NCBI GenBank assembly: GCA_013151555.1
Contig: JAADIA010000039.1
Location: forward strand, 1-23,998
DNA: 23,998 nucleotides
From: Nitrospirota bacterium
GTDB lineage: Bacteria > NPL-UPA2 > JAADIA01
Reading direction: 5' to 3'
Of this stretch, positions 6,803-15,433 are shown in pieces (position 1 is the stretch's first letter; each line of letters begins with the position of its first letter). Below the pieces are notes generated by a model. That model was not told the origin of the DNA. It saw only the letters and a program-made list of their open reading frames with translations, and did no database searches. The position numbers and the translations under genes are program-made.

Positions 6803-8389
6803 CTACTTTGCATAATCCACGGCTCGGGTCTCTCTGATAACGGTTACCTTAATCTGACCCGGATACTCCATTTGCTCTTCAATCTTTTTACTTAAGTCCC
6901 GAGCCAGGCTCGCAGCTTCAGCATCACCGATTCTATCCGGCTCGACCATAACCCGGATCTCCCGACCAGCCTGAATAGCATAAGCTTTCTCTACTCCCTG
7001 GAAGGAATCAGCAATTTTCTCCAACTTTTCCAACCGCTGGACATAGGTCTCCAGAGTCTCCCGTCGCGCTCCCGGGCGGGAAGCAGAAACAGCATCGGCT
7101 GCCTGAATCAGCACCGCTAAGATAGTGTCCGGTTCTTCCTCTCCATGATGGCTGACAATGGCTTGAATAACCGGGGGAGATTCTCCATACCTCTTGGCTA
7201 AATCCGCCCCGATGCGGGCATGAGCCCCTTCTACCTCGTGGTCTACAGCCTTGCCAAGGTCATGAAGAAAGCCTGCTCGCTTAGCTATTTTGGCATCCAC
7301 TCCCAATTCCGACGACATAATCCCGGCAAGATAGGCCACTTCCTTGGAATGCTGGAGGACATTTTGCCCATAGCTGGTTCGATATTTCAACCTCCCCAAG
7401 AGCTTTATCTCCTCCGGATGAAGACCATGGACTCCGGCCTCAAAAGCAGCCTGCTCGCCTATCTCCCGGATGCTTACATCCATTTCCTGGCGCACCTTCT
7501 CTACTACTTCCTCAATGCGAGCAGGATGAATCCTCCCATCGGTGATCAACCTCTCCAGAGCAATCCGGGCAATCTCCCGGCGGACCGGATCGAACCCGGA
7601 AAGCGTCACGGCCTCCGGAGTGTCATCTATGATGACATTTATACCGGTAGCCATTTCCAGAGCTCTTATATTCCTTCCCTCTCGGCCGATTATCCTTCCC
7701 TTCATCTCATCACCGGGAAGAGAAACTACGGTGACCGTAGATTCAGTTACCTGATCAGCAGCACATCTCTGGATAGCCAGGGTTATTATCTCCCGAGCTT
7801 TTTTCTCGGCGGTCTCCTTGGTTTCCTGTTCTATTCTCCTAATCATTATGGCTGCATCCTGCCGGACATCATCTTCCATTTTCTTAAGGAGCAATTTCCT
7901 GGCTTCCTCCCGATTCAGTCCGGAAATACGTTGCAGTTTTTCTTTCTCCTCATTCAAGAGAGCTTGAAGTTCTTGCTCTCTCTCTCCCAAAAGTTTTTGC
8001 CGAGCAGTAAGCTCACGGCCCCGCCCAGCAATCTCTCTTTCCTTCTTCTCTAAAAAGTCTACCTTCCGTTCTAAGTTAGCCCCTCTTTCCCCTAACCGTT
8101 TTTCTAACCTGAGAAGCTCTTGGCGTCGTTCTCGTGTCTCTTCTTCAAACTTAGCTCTTATCCGATATAATTCTTCTTTAGCCTCTAAGCTAACCTCCCG
8201 CTTCCGGGCCTCGGCTTCTTTCTCCGCTTCCGCGATGGTTTTCTTCGCCAAGGCTTCCGCACGCGCTAACTTTCTCCCGGCCAGAAACTTTCTGGATAGA
8301 TAGCCAATAACTAACAGGATAACTCCACTTAGAACCCTTACCAAGATTAAAGGTATCCCTTCCAAATTCAACTGGTTAATATTATCCAC
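6803..8389 (-). CDS. rny: Ribonuclease Y
   Basis: Membrane-anchored endoribonuclease that initiates mRNA decay. The 528-residue protein shows the full family order: one N-terminal transmembrane helix (about 12-31), a long charged coiled coil (about 40-200), a KH domain with [10 protein letters not shown] (231-240), and an HD domain with H347 (LQHSKE), HD at 376-377 (FLHDLGKA) and D432 ([16 protein letters not shown]). Length is normal (about 520). The start codon is GTG at 8389 with AGGGG nearly touching it, so the true start could be a few codons further in (TTG at codon 7 or ATT at codon 4), but the membrane helix is kept in all cases. It heads the minus-strand block and is divergent from the GT39-like gene. 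Confidence 0.96.
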   Translation of the reverse strand: MDNINQLNLEGIPLILVRVLSGVILLVIGYLSRKFLAGRKLARAEALAKKTIAEAEKEAEARKREVSLEAKEELYRIRAKFEEETRERRQELLRLEKRLGERGANLERKVDFLEKKEREIAGRGRELTARQKLLGEREQELQALLNEEKEKLQRISGLNREEARKLLLKKMEDDVRQDAAIMIRRIEQETKETAEKKAREIITLAIQRCAADQVTESTVTVVSLPGDEMKGRIIGREGRNIRALEMATGINVIIDDTPEAVTLSGFDPVRREIARIALERLITDGRIHPARIEEVVEKVRQEMDVSIREIGEQAAFEAGVHGLHPEEIKLLGRLKYRTSYGQNVLQHSKEVAYLAGIMSSELGVDAKIAKRAGFLHDLGKAVDHEVEGAHARIGADLAKRYGESPPVIQAIVSHHGEEEPDTILAVLIQAADAVSASRPGARRETLETYVQRLEKLEKIADSFQGVEKAYAIQAGREIRVMVEPDRIGDAEAASLARDLSKKIEEQMEYPGQIKVTVIRETRAVDYAK

Positions 8390-8463
8390 CCCCTTTAGAC
8401 ATCTTGTATATCAACACTTAGAAGGTTCATTATTGCCAAGATAGCCGTTCACTTCCCCCCGGT

Positions 8464-8505
8464 CCTGATTACCCAAAACCCCATGCTACAGATTATATAA
8501 TCAGG
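8464..8505. promoter_or_regulatory. Dyad with 12-bp palindrome between rny and the glycosyltransferase gene
   Basis: GATTATATAATC (8491-8502) is a perfect 12-bp palindrome. In addition, CCTGATTA (8464-8471) is the exact reverse complement of TAATCAGG (8498-8505). The two overlapping symmetries sit centrally in the divergent 8390-8589 gap. They could be an operator shared by both genes or an RNA stem-loop; which one cannot be told from sequence. Confidence 0.4.
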
Positions 8506-8553
8506 CCTACGGGATGTCAAGGGAATAACCGGTTGCACAAAAACTTGGGCTGG

Positions 8554-8582
8554 TTGACAAAGTTCATCCCTGATGTTAGACT
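8554..8582 (+). promoter_or_regulatory. Putative promoter of the GT39-like gene
   Basis: TTGACA (8554-8559), 17-nt spacer, TAGACT (8577-8582): a perfect -35 and a four-of-six -10. The ATG at 8590 lies 7 nt after the -10 box and has no Shine-Dalgarno, which points to a leaderless mRNA beginning at the start codon. Confidence 0.45.
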
Positions 8583-8589
8583 GAGCCCT

Positions 8590-10176
8590 ATGGACAGGCG
8601 AGATTTTTGGATAGCTTTTCTGCTGGGAATATTCAGTTTTTTTATCATCGCCTTTACCATTAACCAGCCCGGGCTCACCTGGGATGAAGCCAATTTCATT
8701 CCCTCCAGCCTCAGTTACCTGGACTGGTTCCACCAGTTAAAATCTCCAGATGCCTTCTCTCCCGAGATAATTACTAAATACTGGTTGCCTACCCGGGAAC
8801 ATCCTCCTCTGGCTAAATTGTTAAGCGCGCTCACCATCCTCAGCTTCCTTAAGATAGCCGGTCTTATTGCCTCCGCCCGTCTCTCGACGGCTTTCAGCTT
8901 CTCTTTTCTCCTTGTTCTCATCTACTTCCTCGTCCGCCAATTCCGGGGTTGGCAAGCGGGACTTTTCTCCAGCTTATCCCTCTTTATTATGCCTCGCCTC
9001 TTCGGACATGCCCACTTCGCTTCCCTGGATATACCCATGAGCCTGATGTCCGTTCTGGTCGTCTTTTCCTTCCTCCGGGGCATCAACAGCCGGAAATGGA
9101 GCTTAGCCTGCGGAGTTTTCTTCGGTTTAGCCCTGGCTACCAAACTAAATGCTTTCTTTCTTCCCTTTCCCCTGCTCATCTGGGCTCATCTCTACCACCG
9201 TAAGCAATATACTCATAACCTTATGTCTATGATCTTTATCGCTCCCCTTATCTTCCTGGCTATCTGGCCCTGGCTCTGGGTAGATACCTCCCAACGTCTG
9301 ATTGAATATCTGGCTCTTAAGATCCAGCGCTCAACCATCCCGGTTTATTACCTGGGAAAAACCTACGCTGAAGGCCCCCCTCCCTGGCATTATCCTTTCC
9401 TGATGACAGCGATTACTATCCCCTCCGGACTGCTCTTAACTATCCTGGCCGGATTTGCTCAAGGGATAAAGTCGTCCTTCAAGATTCCCCCGGTTAAAGA
9501 CTCAACCATCCCCTCCGAATCCCCCAGCGACCATCAAAAAATAGGCATGCTGATTATCTTCAGCGCCCTTTTCCCCCTGCTCTTAATGTCCCTGCCCGGC
9601 GTCCCCAAATATGACGGAGTAAGGCTGTTTCTCCCGGCCTTTCCCTTCTTAGCTATCCTCTCCGGCCTCGGTTTAGAATGGCTGGCGGCGAAAGCAAGCA
9701 AACTCCTCCCGGGAAAATTTCCCTTCCGAAGTACTTACCTACCTTTAATTATCGGATTGTTATTTCTGGGAATCAATGCCTGGCCCCTGGCAACTATCCG
9801 CCCTTATTACCTATCTTATTATAATGGCCTGGTAGGAGGAGTAAGGGGAGCAAAAAAATTAGGGCTGGAGACCACTTACTGGGGGGATACTCTCACTAAA
9901 ACCGTTCTCGATTACCTCAACAAGCAACCGCCGGAGACAAAAGTAAACTTCTTCCCCGTAGGAAGCAATGTCGTTCCCCTGCTCAAATTCTCCGGGAAAC
10001 TGAAGCAGGATATCGAAATAACTTCCCGGGAAAAAGCCGATTTTCTCGTCCTCAATTGCCGCCAGGGATTCTTCGACAAGCAACTATGGAGAATTTATAA
10101 GGAGAAAACACCCGTCCGGGAAGCCAGCACTTTCTATAAAGGAGTGCCCCTGACCGCCGTTTATCGCCTGAAATAA
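8590..10176 (+). CDS. GT39/PMT-like multi-pass glycosyltransferase
   Basis: Probable membrane glycosyltransferase of the GT-C fold (ArnT/PMT_2-like), which moves a sugar from a polyprenyl-phosphate donor onto a lipid, glycan or protein outside the membrane. From the ATG at 8590 it has 528 residues. The first helix (about 7-25) is followed by the acidic pair in LTWDEANF (D32, E33), the place of the catalytic Asp in this fold, then REHPPLAKLL (70-78), another family mark. About ten hydrophobic helices follow, and a soluble C-terminal part begins near YYNGLVGG. The open frame extends upstream to a TTG at 8533, but an apparent promoter overlaps that part, so the ATG is preferred. It is the only large plus-strand gene in this half. 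Acceptor and sugar are unknown; nearby secreted proteins could be targets, but that is a guess. Confidence 0.82.
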   Translation: MDRRDFWIAFLLGIFSFFIIAFTINQPGLTWDEANFIPSSLSYLDWFHQLKSPDAFSPEIITKYWLPTREHPPLAKLLSALTILSFLKIAGLIASARLSTAFSFSFLLVLIYFLVRQFRGWQAGLFSSLSLFIMPRLFGHAHFASLDIPMSLMSVLVVFSFLRGINSRKWSLACGVFFGLALATKLNAFFLPFPLLIWAHLYHRKQYTHNLMSMIFIAPLIFLAIWPWLWVDTSQRLIEYLALKIQRSTIPVYYLGKTYAEGPPPWHYPFLMTAITIPSGLLLTILAGFAQGIKSSFKIPPVKDSTIPSESPSDHQKIGMLIIFSALFPLLLMSLPGVPKYDGVRLFLPAFPFLAILSGLGLEWLAAKASKLLPGKFPFRSTYLPLIIGLLFLGINAWPLATIRPYYLSYYNGLVGGVRGAKKLGLETTYWGDTLTKTVLDYLNKQPPETKVNFFPVGSNVVPLLKFSGKLKQDIEITSREKADFLVLNCRQGFFDKQLWRIYKEKTPVREASTFYKGVPLTAVYRLK

Positions 10177-10198
10177 TATTTCTCTGTACCCTATTCTA

Positions 10199-10287
10199 TT
10201 CTTTTCTGCCTTCTGCCTTCTGTCCTTTGCTCTTTAATCTTCTGTCCTTTTCTGTCTTCTGTCTTCTGTTACTCTGTCTTCCGCTCT
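10199..10287. repeat. TTCTGCC/TTCTGTC 7-nt-period tract between convergent genes
   Basis: The whole gap after the GT39-like gene (10177-10289) is pyrimidine-rich on the plus strand, with stacked CTTCTGC, CTTCTGT and TGTCTTC units. Related stretches occur at 21911-21952 and inside argD at 795-826. No hairpin followed by a T-run is visible, so this gap offers no canonical terminator for the two genes that converge here. Confidence 0.75.
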
Positions 10288-10289
10288 TT

Positions 10290-11300
10290 CTACCACCTGA
10301 ATCCCACCCCAGCAGTAAAAGATACTTCCTTTCGTGAGGTCAGGGCCCGGAGGAAAACTTCCCCCTGGTCCTTGAGGATTTTTCCGGAAAGCTTAATCTC
10401 TATCCCTAAATCCTTTCCGGCCTTATTCTTCAGCTTAAAAGCAAGGTTATGATCCTCATCAAGCCGGCAAGAAGCTCCGAAGATAAGGTTTTCTACCTTT
10501 CCTTTTTCATAGGGCATCTCGAACAATAATCCCAACCTTTTATTTGCCTTCCACTTACCGGAGAGAGTTAACGTCTTTTTCTCCGGCACCGCTCCTATGC
10601 TTATTTCATACTCCAGGCCCCTCTTTACCGGCTTCCCCAAGCTCACTTTAAAATCAAACCGGGAACCTCTGCCTTTATTGAGAATATATGAGACCCGGCG
10701 CTGTTCCGTTATCTCCCAGAAGCCTTGAAAAGTTATCGTTTTCGTTACCTTTTCTTTTTTCCGCAGCTGAGATTTTGTGTAAGCATAGATAACCCGGTTC
10801 CGCTTATCCATTTCCCAGCCGCCTTTCAGGGTAAGGATGTCGGTTAACCCCTTTTCCTTTGTTGCCTTGAAGGTAAGACGGTTATATCTGTCAGCTTGCC
10901 AGGTCCCGCCAAGTTTGAGTATCCGGACCCGGCTCTTTCCCCGGGAATCTCTTGTAGCTATGGCAAAGGAAAGGGCATTGGCTTTTATATCCGTAAGTTC
11001 GCCCTTGAGGGTGAGTTTATTGCCTGCATACTGTTTATTCCACTTGTCCAGGGTGAGAACAAGGTTATGGTCCCTGGATAAAGACCAATTCCCCGAGAGC
11101 TTAAGTTGTTGAGGCTCTTTAGAGCCTGAGGATTTTTTTAAGTGGTAGGTAAGGTAATTATTTTTATCTATCTTAAATCTTCCCTCGAGGATTTCCCTGT
11201 ACCCGGGGACTTTTGACTCTTTACCTGTCCCGGCAAAGATGAGTCTATTGTGAGGATCTATTTCGTACCTTATCTTTCCTTTCCTGCTCACCGGCATCAT
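10290..11300 (-). CDS. Protein of about eleven 30-residue beta repeats, function unknown
   Basis: I do not recognise a named family. The 336 residues are almost entirely a repeat of about 30 residues with consensus G-x-W-x-x-D-x-x-N-R-L-x-F, for example GTWQADRYNRLTF and GGWEMDKRNRVIY. Units begin at about G8, G40, G70, G100, G132, G161, G193, G222, G248, G275 and G306. Alternating hydrophobic residues predict paired beta strands, as in a solenoid or barrel. The C-terminus, SFTAGVGFRW, ends in an aromatic residue after alternating hydrophobics, like the last strand of outer-membrane barrels. There is no signal peptide, although AGGAGGTGA just before the ATGATG pair firmly supports this start. 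It lies 202 bp downstream of the glycosidase-like gene. Possible roles are a cytoplasmic scaffold or a surface protein exported by an unusual route. Confidence 0.75.
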   Translation of the reverse strand: MMPVSRKGKIRYEIDPHNRLIFAGTGKESKVPGYREILEGRFKIDKNNYLTYHLKKSSGSKEPQQLKLSGNWSLSRDHNLVLTLDKWNKQYAGNKLTLKGELTDIKANALSFAIATRDSRGKSRVRILKLGGTWQADRYNRLTFKATKEKGLTDILTLKGGWEMDKRNRVIYAYTKSQLRKKEKVTKTITFQGFWEITEQRRVSYILNKGRGSRFDFKVSLGKPVKRGLEYEISIGAVPEKKTLTLSGKWKANKRLGLLFEMPYEKGKVENLIFGASCRLDEDHNLAFKLKNKAGKDLGIEIKLSGKILKDQGEVFLRALTSRKEVSFTAGVGFRW

Positions 11301-11380
11301 TCACCTCCTGTCTGTCATACACCCCCGGAATTTTGAAATTAAAGGCGGCAACATCAAAGAAATTGTTTCCGGTAGATACT

Positions 11381-11488
11381 TTATCTCATTTCCCTTCCGG
11401 CTTTCTTAAAGTCCACATCATCGGACACCAGCTCGCAAATGCGGCCCGGAAGAGATTCAACTCTACAAAATCCGTAAACCACAGCCAT
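11381..11488 (-). CDS. Possible small protein of 35 residues
   Basis: In the 202-bp gap between two minus-strand genes, ATG at 11488 opens a frame of 35 codons ending in TAA at 11381, with GGGGGAAG upstream (about 6 nt from the ATG). The product begins MAVVYGFCRVESLPGRICEL and ends charged (FKKAGREMR), with two cysteines and no membrane segment. Composition looks protein-like, but no family is recognised. It may be real, a remnant of a longer gene, or chance. Apart from this, 11301-11502 shows only the strong ribosome binding site of the downstream gene. Confidence 0.25.
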   Translation of the reverse strand: MAVVYGFCRVESLPGRICELVSDDVDFKKAGREMR

Positions 11489-11502
11489 TTTTGACTTCCC
11501 CC

Positions 11503-13800
11503 TCAAAGCTCTTTCGCTTGTTTCTCTCCTTTTAAGATCCGTTCTCTTAGTTCTCTGCTTTCTTCAAGCAAACGGTTTAACTCTCTCAGTAATGTCTTTG
11601 AAGAATCGCCATTTCTGTAACTGAACAACACCTGATAATATCTTTCTCTTAAAGATAAAAGCTGCTCTGCTAAAAGTTTCAAAGGTGGCTTTTGTATCTT
11701 TTTATAATCATATTTCTTCAAGGCCCGACCACTTGCATGCAATAGCGAACGCAGATTATCCATCTTCTCCCCTATTTCTTTTACTTGAGGGACAGCTTGG
11801 AGAAGAGCATCTATCTCTGACACAGCTTCCTGAATGGTAGCAAAGGCTTGGGCCCAGTCCCCGTTTCCCGCCCACTGAGCAGCTTGTTCCTCTTTGTTTT
11901 TCGCTCCCCCCGTATCCAGCCCCTGCGCAGAGGCCGGATTATACTTTACGACAAATATATTCTTTTGCCTTTGGTAAAGACCTTTATATAAAGAAGGAAG
12001 TATTTCTTTTCTCATATTTGTACTGCTGCATATTGCCAAGATTTTACCCTTACCCGGTCCCAGGGAGAGGGTAAAAGGATTAGGCCGGAGTTTGATTTCT
12101 TCTTTGCCTTTAAGTAAACTATCAATGAGCGGATAAAGGTCATATATCTTGCCGGAAGAGAGAAGATCAAATTCGGCAGTAACTGTCTGCCTGCGGTTTT
12201 TATTATAAACCACCAGGTATTCCGCAGGGGAATTAGTAGCTTTCAGCCAACCATAACCGATATTTTGATCGGATATCTTGATAGTTTTCTTTATCGCTTC
12301 CGTCCGGTATAAAAGCTCCCCCAGGGAATTGAAATACACCCCCATCTCGGCAATGGCCTTCCAGGTAGGAGTAGGATAATTGAAGGTATCCATGAGCGTA
12401 TACCGATAAGCGCTTCTATTCCAATTTCCTGTCGGCAACCAGTAAGGCAAAGAATTATAGAGATGATAGACAATCCCCTTCACTCCCAGGCTGATAGCCA
12501 GATGGTTATACAACCAGACATCCTCCGGAGAAGGAAAATAACCCCAGGGGCTGTGACCGGAAGCCATCCACCACACATCTTTAGAAGAAGATTTATAGAG
12601 CGCATATTCCAACCGCGTCTTTAAACCTTCAAAACTATCGTTATAATAGTCGGTGATCAAGATAGGCAAGTAAGGTCCCAAAGCCCAGATAGTGGCATTG
12701 GCATTAAGTACTACTTGTAGAGGATGATTGGGGTCTATCTTAGAAAGAAGACTCTGGGCAATGCGGATATGACGAACATCCTGCATCCGGGGCTCATCAA
12801 ACAGGTACCAACCGCCGAGAAGCCTGGGGATATCTACTCCCGCCTTTATTTTTCCCGCTACTAATATCTTGAAGGCATCCGGGGAATAAGGAAAATCCAA
12901 CTTCCACTTCTCTTTCTCCCCCCAGAGCTTGGATTGAAGCACCCCTTGAATCCCGGCCATAAGATAAGGTTCTTTCTCTCCAAACCGGGAAAGATAGGTT
13001 AATCTATCCTCATAGTCTTTCTTCCAGTTCCATATGCCGCCTGGGACCATGATCAGATTCATACCTGCCTTGAGAGAGGAATCCACCCGCAGACGAAACA
13101 TATCGCCTTTACCGCCTGTCCATACTCCGTAAATAAAAGTTGTCGGGCGGGGCACCGAGTCCGGGTTCCATCCCCCGGTAATACCGGCGACCTCTTCCTT
13201 CCACTTTTTCACCTTCGCCCACTCTTTAAAAAACTTCTCCCGGTCTTCATCCGAGACAAAAACATCATTAATCAGAGGAACAAAATAGTAGCTGTCCAGG
13301 TAAAATTTGTCGCCGGCAGGATTTTTAAGAGTATAAAAATAACTCGGATGAGGGATAGGAACCAGAACCCATTTATCTTCAGGAATACCGCGGGCAGAAA
13401 TTTCCCGACCGTCTATTTTGAATATAGCGGCTTGAGGATTTTTTATTTCCGGGATTTTTATCCTGGCCAGGTATTGATAGGGGATAGAGGAGATAAGCAT
13501 CGTCCGATCAAGAAGGTTTTCGCCCCACTGAAGAAATCTTCCTTCTACTTTATTCTCTACCTCTATCGCCCAACCGTCCGAGGCGCCTTTTAAGGGAAGA
13601 ACCCGGGTAAATTCCCCCGCCGGACCTTTAATCCAATCAAAGGTCTCTGCCTCCTGCATATACACCCACTCCGGTTTTATGCCCGGGTAATGTTGCTTTA
13701 AATAATTACTCAACAATTCATCCGCAGAGACCTTGCCGGCCTGGAGCAGAAAAAATAAAATAACCGCACCGTTAAACAATTTAAAAAGATGTCTCTTCAT
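11503..13800 (-). CDS. Secreted glycoside-hydrolase-like TIM-barrel protein
   Basis: 765 residues with a clear signal peptide (MKRHLFKLFNGAVILFFLLQ, cleavage probably after VSA near residue 26), so exported. Residues about 60-170 form a beta-rich N-terminal domain. Residues about 215-490 read like a glycosidase barrel: FIYGVWTGG, MNLIMVPGG, GGWYLFDEPRM with the likely acid E336, a strand at LITDYYND, and WWMASGHSPWGY. Residues about 505-590 look like a C-terminal beta domain (YLVVYNKNRRQTV). About 630-765 is a helical tail with coiled-coil character. Substrate is unknown, and the resemblance is to uncharacterised (DUF4434/GH42-like) barrels, judged by motif only. It starts 15 bp after the preceding gene, so the two form an operon, which suggests joint work on a polysaccharide or surface glycan. 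Confidence 0.72.
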   Translation of the reverse strand: MKRHLFKLFNGAVILFFLLQAGKVSADELLSNYLKQHYPGIKPEWVYMQEAETFDWIKGPAGEFTRVLPLKGASDGWAIEVENKVEGRFLQWGENLLDRTMLISSIPYQYLARIKIPEIKNPQAAIFKIDGREISARGIPEDKWVLVPIPHPSYFYTLKNPAGDKFYLDSYYFVPLINDVFVSDEDREKFFKEWAKVKKWKEEVAGITGGWNPDSVPRPTTFIYGVWTGGKGDMFRLRVDSSLKAGMNLIMVPGGIWNWKKDYEDRLTYLSRFGEKEPYLMAGIQGVLQSKLWGEKEKWKLDFPYSPDAFKILVAGKIKAGVDIPRLLGGWYLFDEPRMQDVRHIRIAQSLLSKIDPNHPLQVVLNANATIWALGPYLPILITDYYNDSFEGLKTRLEYALYKSSSKDVWWMASGHSPWGYFPSPEDVWLYNHLAISLGVKGIVYHLYNSLPYWLPTGNWNRSAYRYTLMDTFNYPTPTWKAIAEMGVYFNSLGELLYRTEAIKKTIKISDQNIGYGWLKATNSPAEYLVVYNKNRRQTVTAEFDLLSSGKIYDLYPLIDSLLKGKEEIKLRPNPFTLSLGPGKGKILAICSSTNMRKEILPSLYKGLYQRQKNIFVVKYNPASAQGLDTGGAKNKEEQAAQWAGNGDWAQAFATIQEAVSEIDALLQAVPQVKEIGEKMDNLRSLLHASGRALKKYDYKKIQKPPLKLLAEQLLSLRERYYQVLFSYRNGDSSKTLLRELNRLLEESRELRERILKGEKQAKEL

Positions 13801-13815
13801 CCAGGAAAAGCTCCC

Positions 13816-15168
13816 TTACTCCTTATGCTCTTGCGGGAAACCGAAGCTCAGACATTTTGTCACCCCGTTTCCCCAGAGCAGGTCATATATCACCGGGATA
13901 ACTTCCGGTTTCTCCCCGCTTAAAATAAAGGCGCCGAACCGGTGCCTGAGAATGCTCCCGTCAAATATTTTCTCCCGGTAATCCACCGCTAAATAGGCAG
14001 GCAACCATTTCCGGAACCAGGCAACCTTTTCTTCTTCTATCTTTTTCCTATACCGCTCATCGGAGCTCTGGTAAAGACCGGCACTCACCGAAGCATTCTT
14101 TTCCTGGAAAAACACTGCCATACCCGTCTTTTCTTCCGGATTGGCAAAAGCAATCCAACCCCTCTCCGGGTTAGTTTTGTTATACATCCTTTTATCTTCC
14201 ATCCGCACCCGGACGACCTTCTTGCCTACCGGCACCAGCATTTCCTCCTTGTCCCACTCCCGGGCAGTCCCGCTGGGAAGTAAAGGAAAGAGAAAAATCA
14301 TCCGGTATGTTTCCTCTCTCGCTTTTTTTACCCGGATCGTTTCCTTTACCTCTACAAAAGGTTGTCTGCGGTAAAGAATAATCTCTCTGCTCACTTTACC
14401 TGCGAACTTTGCGGAACGACCGGAAAGGGAGAGATGCGCCTCCGTCTCATCCGTTTCTACCCTAACTATGGCCCTCACAGGACCGTCTTTAATCATCTCA
14501 GGCAACTTCCAGGGTAAACTACCGTAACCACTGGACATAAAATTATTGGCATACGCACCCTGCGGCCGGAAGAATTTCTTCTCTTTCCGGTTTATCATGG
14601 TAATCCGGCCCTGACCGACCCCTTTCAAAGGGTCTTTTACCGTTGACTTTCCTCTTATCCCGATAGTCAAATCTCCGTTGGTTAATTCCAAGTCATAGGG
14701 TCGATCACGATCAGGAACAATCCTTTCCGCAGTTATTCCCCCAGGATACTCCGGCAAAGGAGAAAAGGCTTTTCTAAAATACAACCAATAAACAGTCTCC
14801 TTATCTTTATCTATATCGGCAGAGAAGACTACCTCATCATCCCGGTCCCATTTACCGTTAGGATCTTTCTGATATTCTCCCGTGCCGTCCTTCTCATCTA
14901 TCTGCAAAGGAACTTCCGCCCCCTCCGCATTTATTACCCTCAAGGAATATAAGTTCAAATCTTTAATCCCTATCTTTTTGTACAACTTTTCCGCGGTGAT
15001 CACCACCGGGATATCCTTACCAGACAATCCTTCTTTTGCTCTGAAGGTAAGTTCCACCCGGTAGGTCCAGTTCTCATTCCACCATTTGTTTGCACTTGAT
15101 GCGGAAAAGGTGAAAGGGAATAAAAGCAACAACAACAAAACCGGCAAAAACCTACCGCCCTTATTCAT
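13816..15168 (-). CDS. Secreted WWN..W (DUF2341-like) protein, function unknown
   Basis: From the ATG at 15168 (GGAGGAGAA just upstream) the product has 450 residues. It begins with a signal peptide (MNKGGRFLPVLLLLLLFPF, cleavage near SASSA), then NKWWNENWTYRVELTF. The WWN-x-x-W-x-x-R opening is typical of DUF2341-type extracellular modules and is shared with the large protein at 21953-23998. The rest is a long beta-rich body (for example YDLELTNGDLTIGIRGKS, EIILYRRQPFVEVKETIRV) resembling the supersandwich folds of some polysaccharide lyases and glycosidases. No catalytic residues can be named. It is followed 15 bp later by the glycosidase-like gene, so the pair probably acts together outside the cytoplasm. 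The open frame extends upstream to 15279 through a fragment that looks like an ArsR regulator and is treated separately. Confidence 0.75.
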   Translation of the reverse strand: MNKGGRFLPVLLLLLLFPFTFSASSANKWWNENWTYRVELTFRAKEGLSGKDIPVVITAEKLYKKIGIKDLNLYSLRVINAEGAEVPLQIDEKDGTGEYQKDPNGKWDRDDEVVFSADIDKDKETVYWLYFRKAFSPLPEYPGGITAERIVPDRDRPYDLELTNGDLTIGIRGKSTVKDPLKGVGQGRITMINRKEKKFFRPQGAYANNFMSSGYGSLPWKLPEMIKDGPVRAIVRVETDETEAHLSLSGRSAKFAGKVSREIILYRRQPFVEVKETIRVKKAREETYRMIFLFPLLPSGTAREWDKEEMLVPVGKKVVRVRMEDKRMYNKTNPERGWIAFANPEEKTGMAVFFQEKNASVSAGLYQSSDERYRKKIEEEKVAWFRKWLPAYLAVDYREKIFDGSILRHRFGAFILSGEKPEVIPVIYDLLWGNGVTKCLSFGFPQEHKE

Positions 15169-15279
15169 TTCTCCTCCGCGCAAAAAGTCGAGAACCTTCA
15201 AACGGGTAGGGCCGGAGAAACTTTTGCAAACTTCAGCATGCATCTGAAAAATCTTTTCCTTCCTGTTCTGAGCTACCAT
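15169..15279 (-). pseudogene. N-terminal fragment of an ArsR-family regulator, in frame with the next gene
   Basis: 37 codons starting at an ATG (15279) with GGGAG 8 nt upstream. The product includes FQMHAEVCKSFSGPTRLKVL followed by DFLRGGE. ArsR-family winged-helix regulators typically begin HAEVCKALSNPTRLKIL..LRDGE, so this is the first helices of such a protein, without the DNA-recognition helix. The frame runs directly into the signal peptide of the downstream gene with no stop. It may be a decayed regulator whose remainder was replaced, or a leader that couples translation. A real fusion is unlikely, because the signal peptide would be internal. Confidence 0.6.
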
Positions 15280-15320
15280 CTTATGTCTCCCGGCCCTCTC
15301 AGCAAGCGGGCAATAATTAT

Positions 15321-15348
15321 CTTATATCACAATAAATTAATTTCGTAA
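15321..15348 (-). promoter_or_regulatory. Weak candidate promoter for the secreted-protein operon
   Basis: Minus strand TTACGA (15348-15343), 16-nt spacer, TATAAG (15326-15321), in an AT-rich divergent gap (15280-15440). A transcript would start about 35 nt before the ArsR-like fragment and include its Shine-Dalgarno. The match is modest. Confidence 0.25.
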
Positions 15349-15404
15349 CCTTTATGCCGGCCACTCCTTATTCCGGCAAGGATTTTTTTGCAACCACAGA
15401 CAAT

Positions 15405-15433
15405 TTTACTAATCCCAAAATTTTTGTTATAAT
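15405..15433 (+). promoter_or_regulatory. Promoter of the small membrane protein gene
   Basis: TTTACT (15405-15410), 17-nt spacer, perfect TATAAT (15428-15433). The ATG at 15441 is 7 nt after the -10 box, with no Shine-Dalgarno, so the mRNA is probably leaderless. Confidence 0.6.

Noticed and set aside
7220-8053. 277-codon plus-strand open frame opposite rny
   Set aside because: Antisense to a complete RNase Y gene; no recognisable domain and no ribosome site.
8449-8733. 94-codon minus-strand frame upstream of rny
   Set aside because: It covers the promoter/palindrome region and the start of the GT39-like gene, and its product shows no domain.
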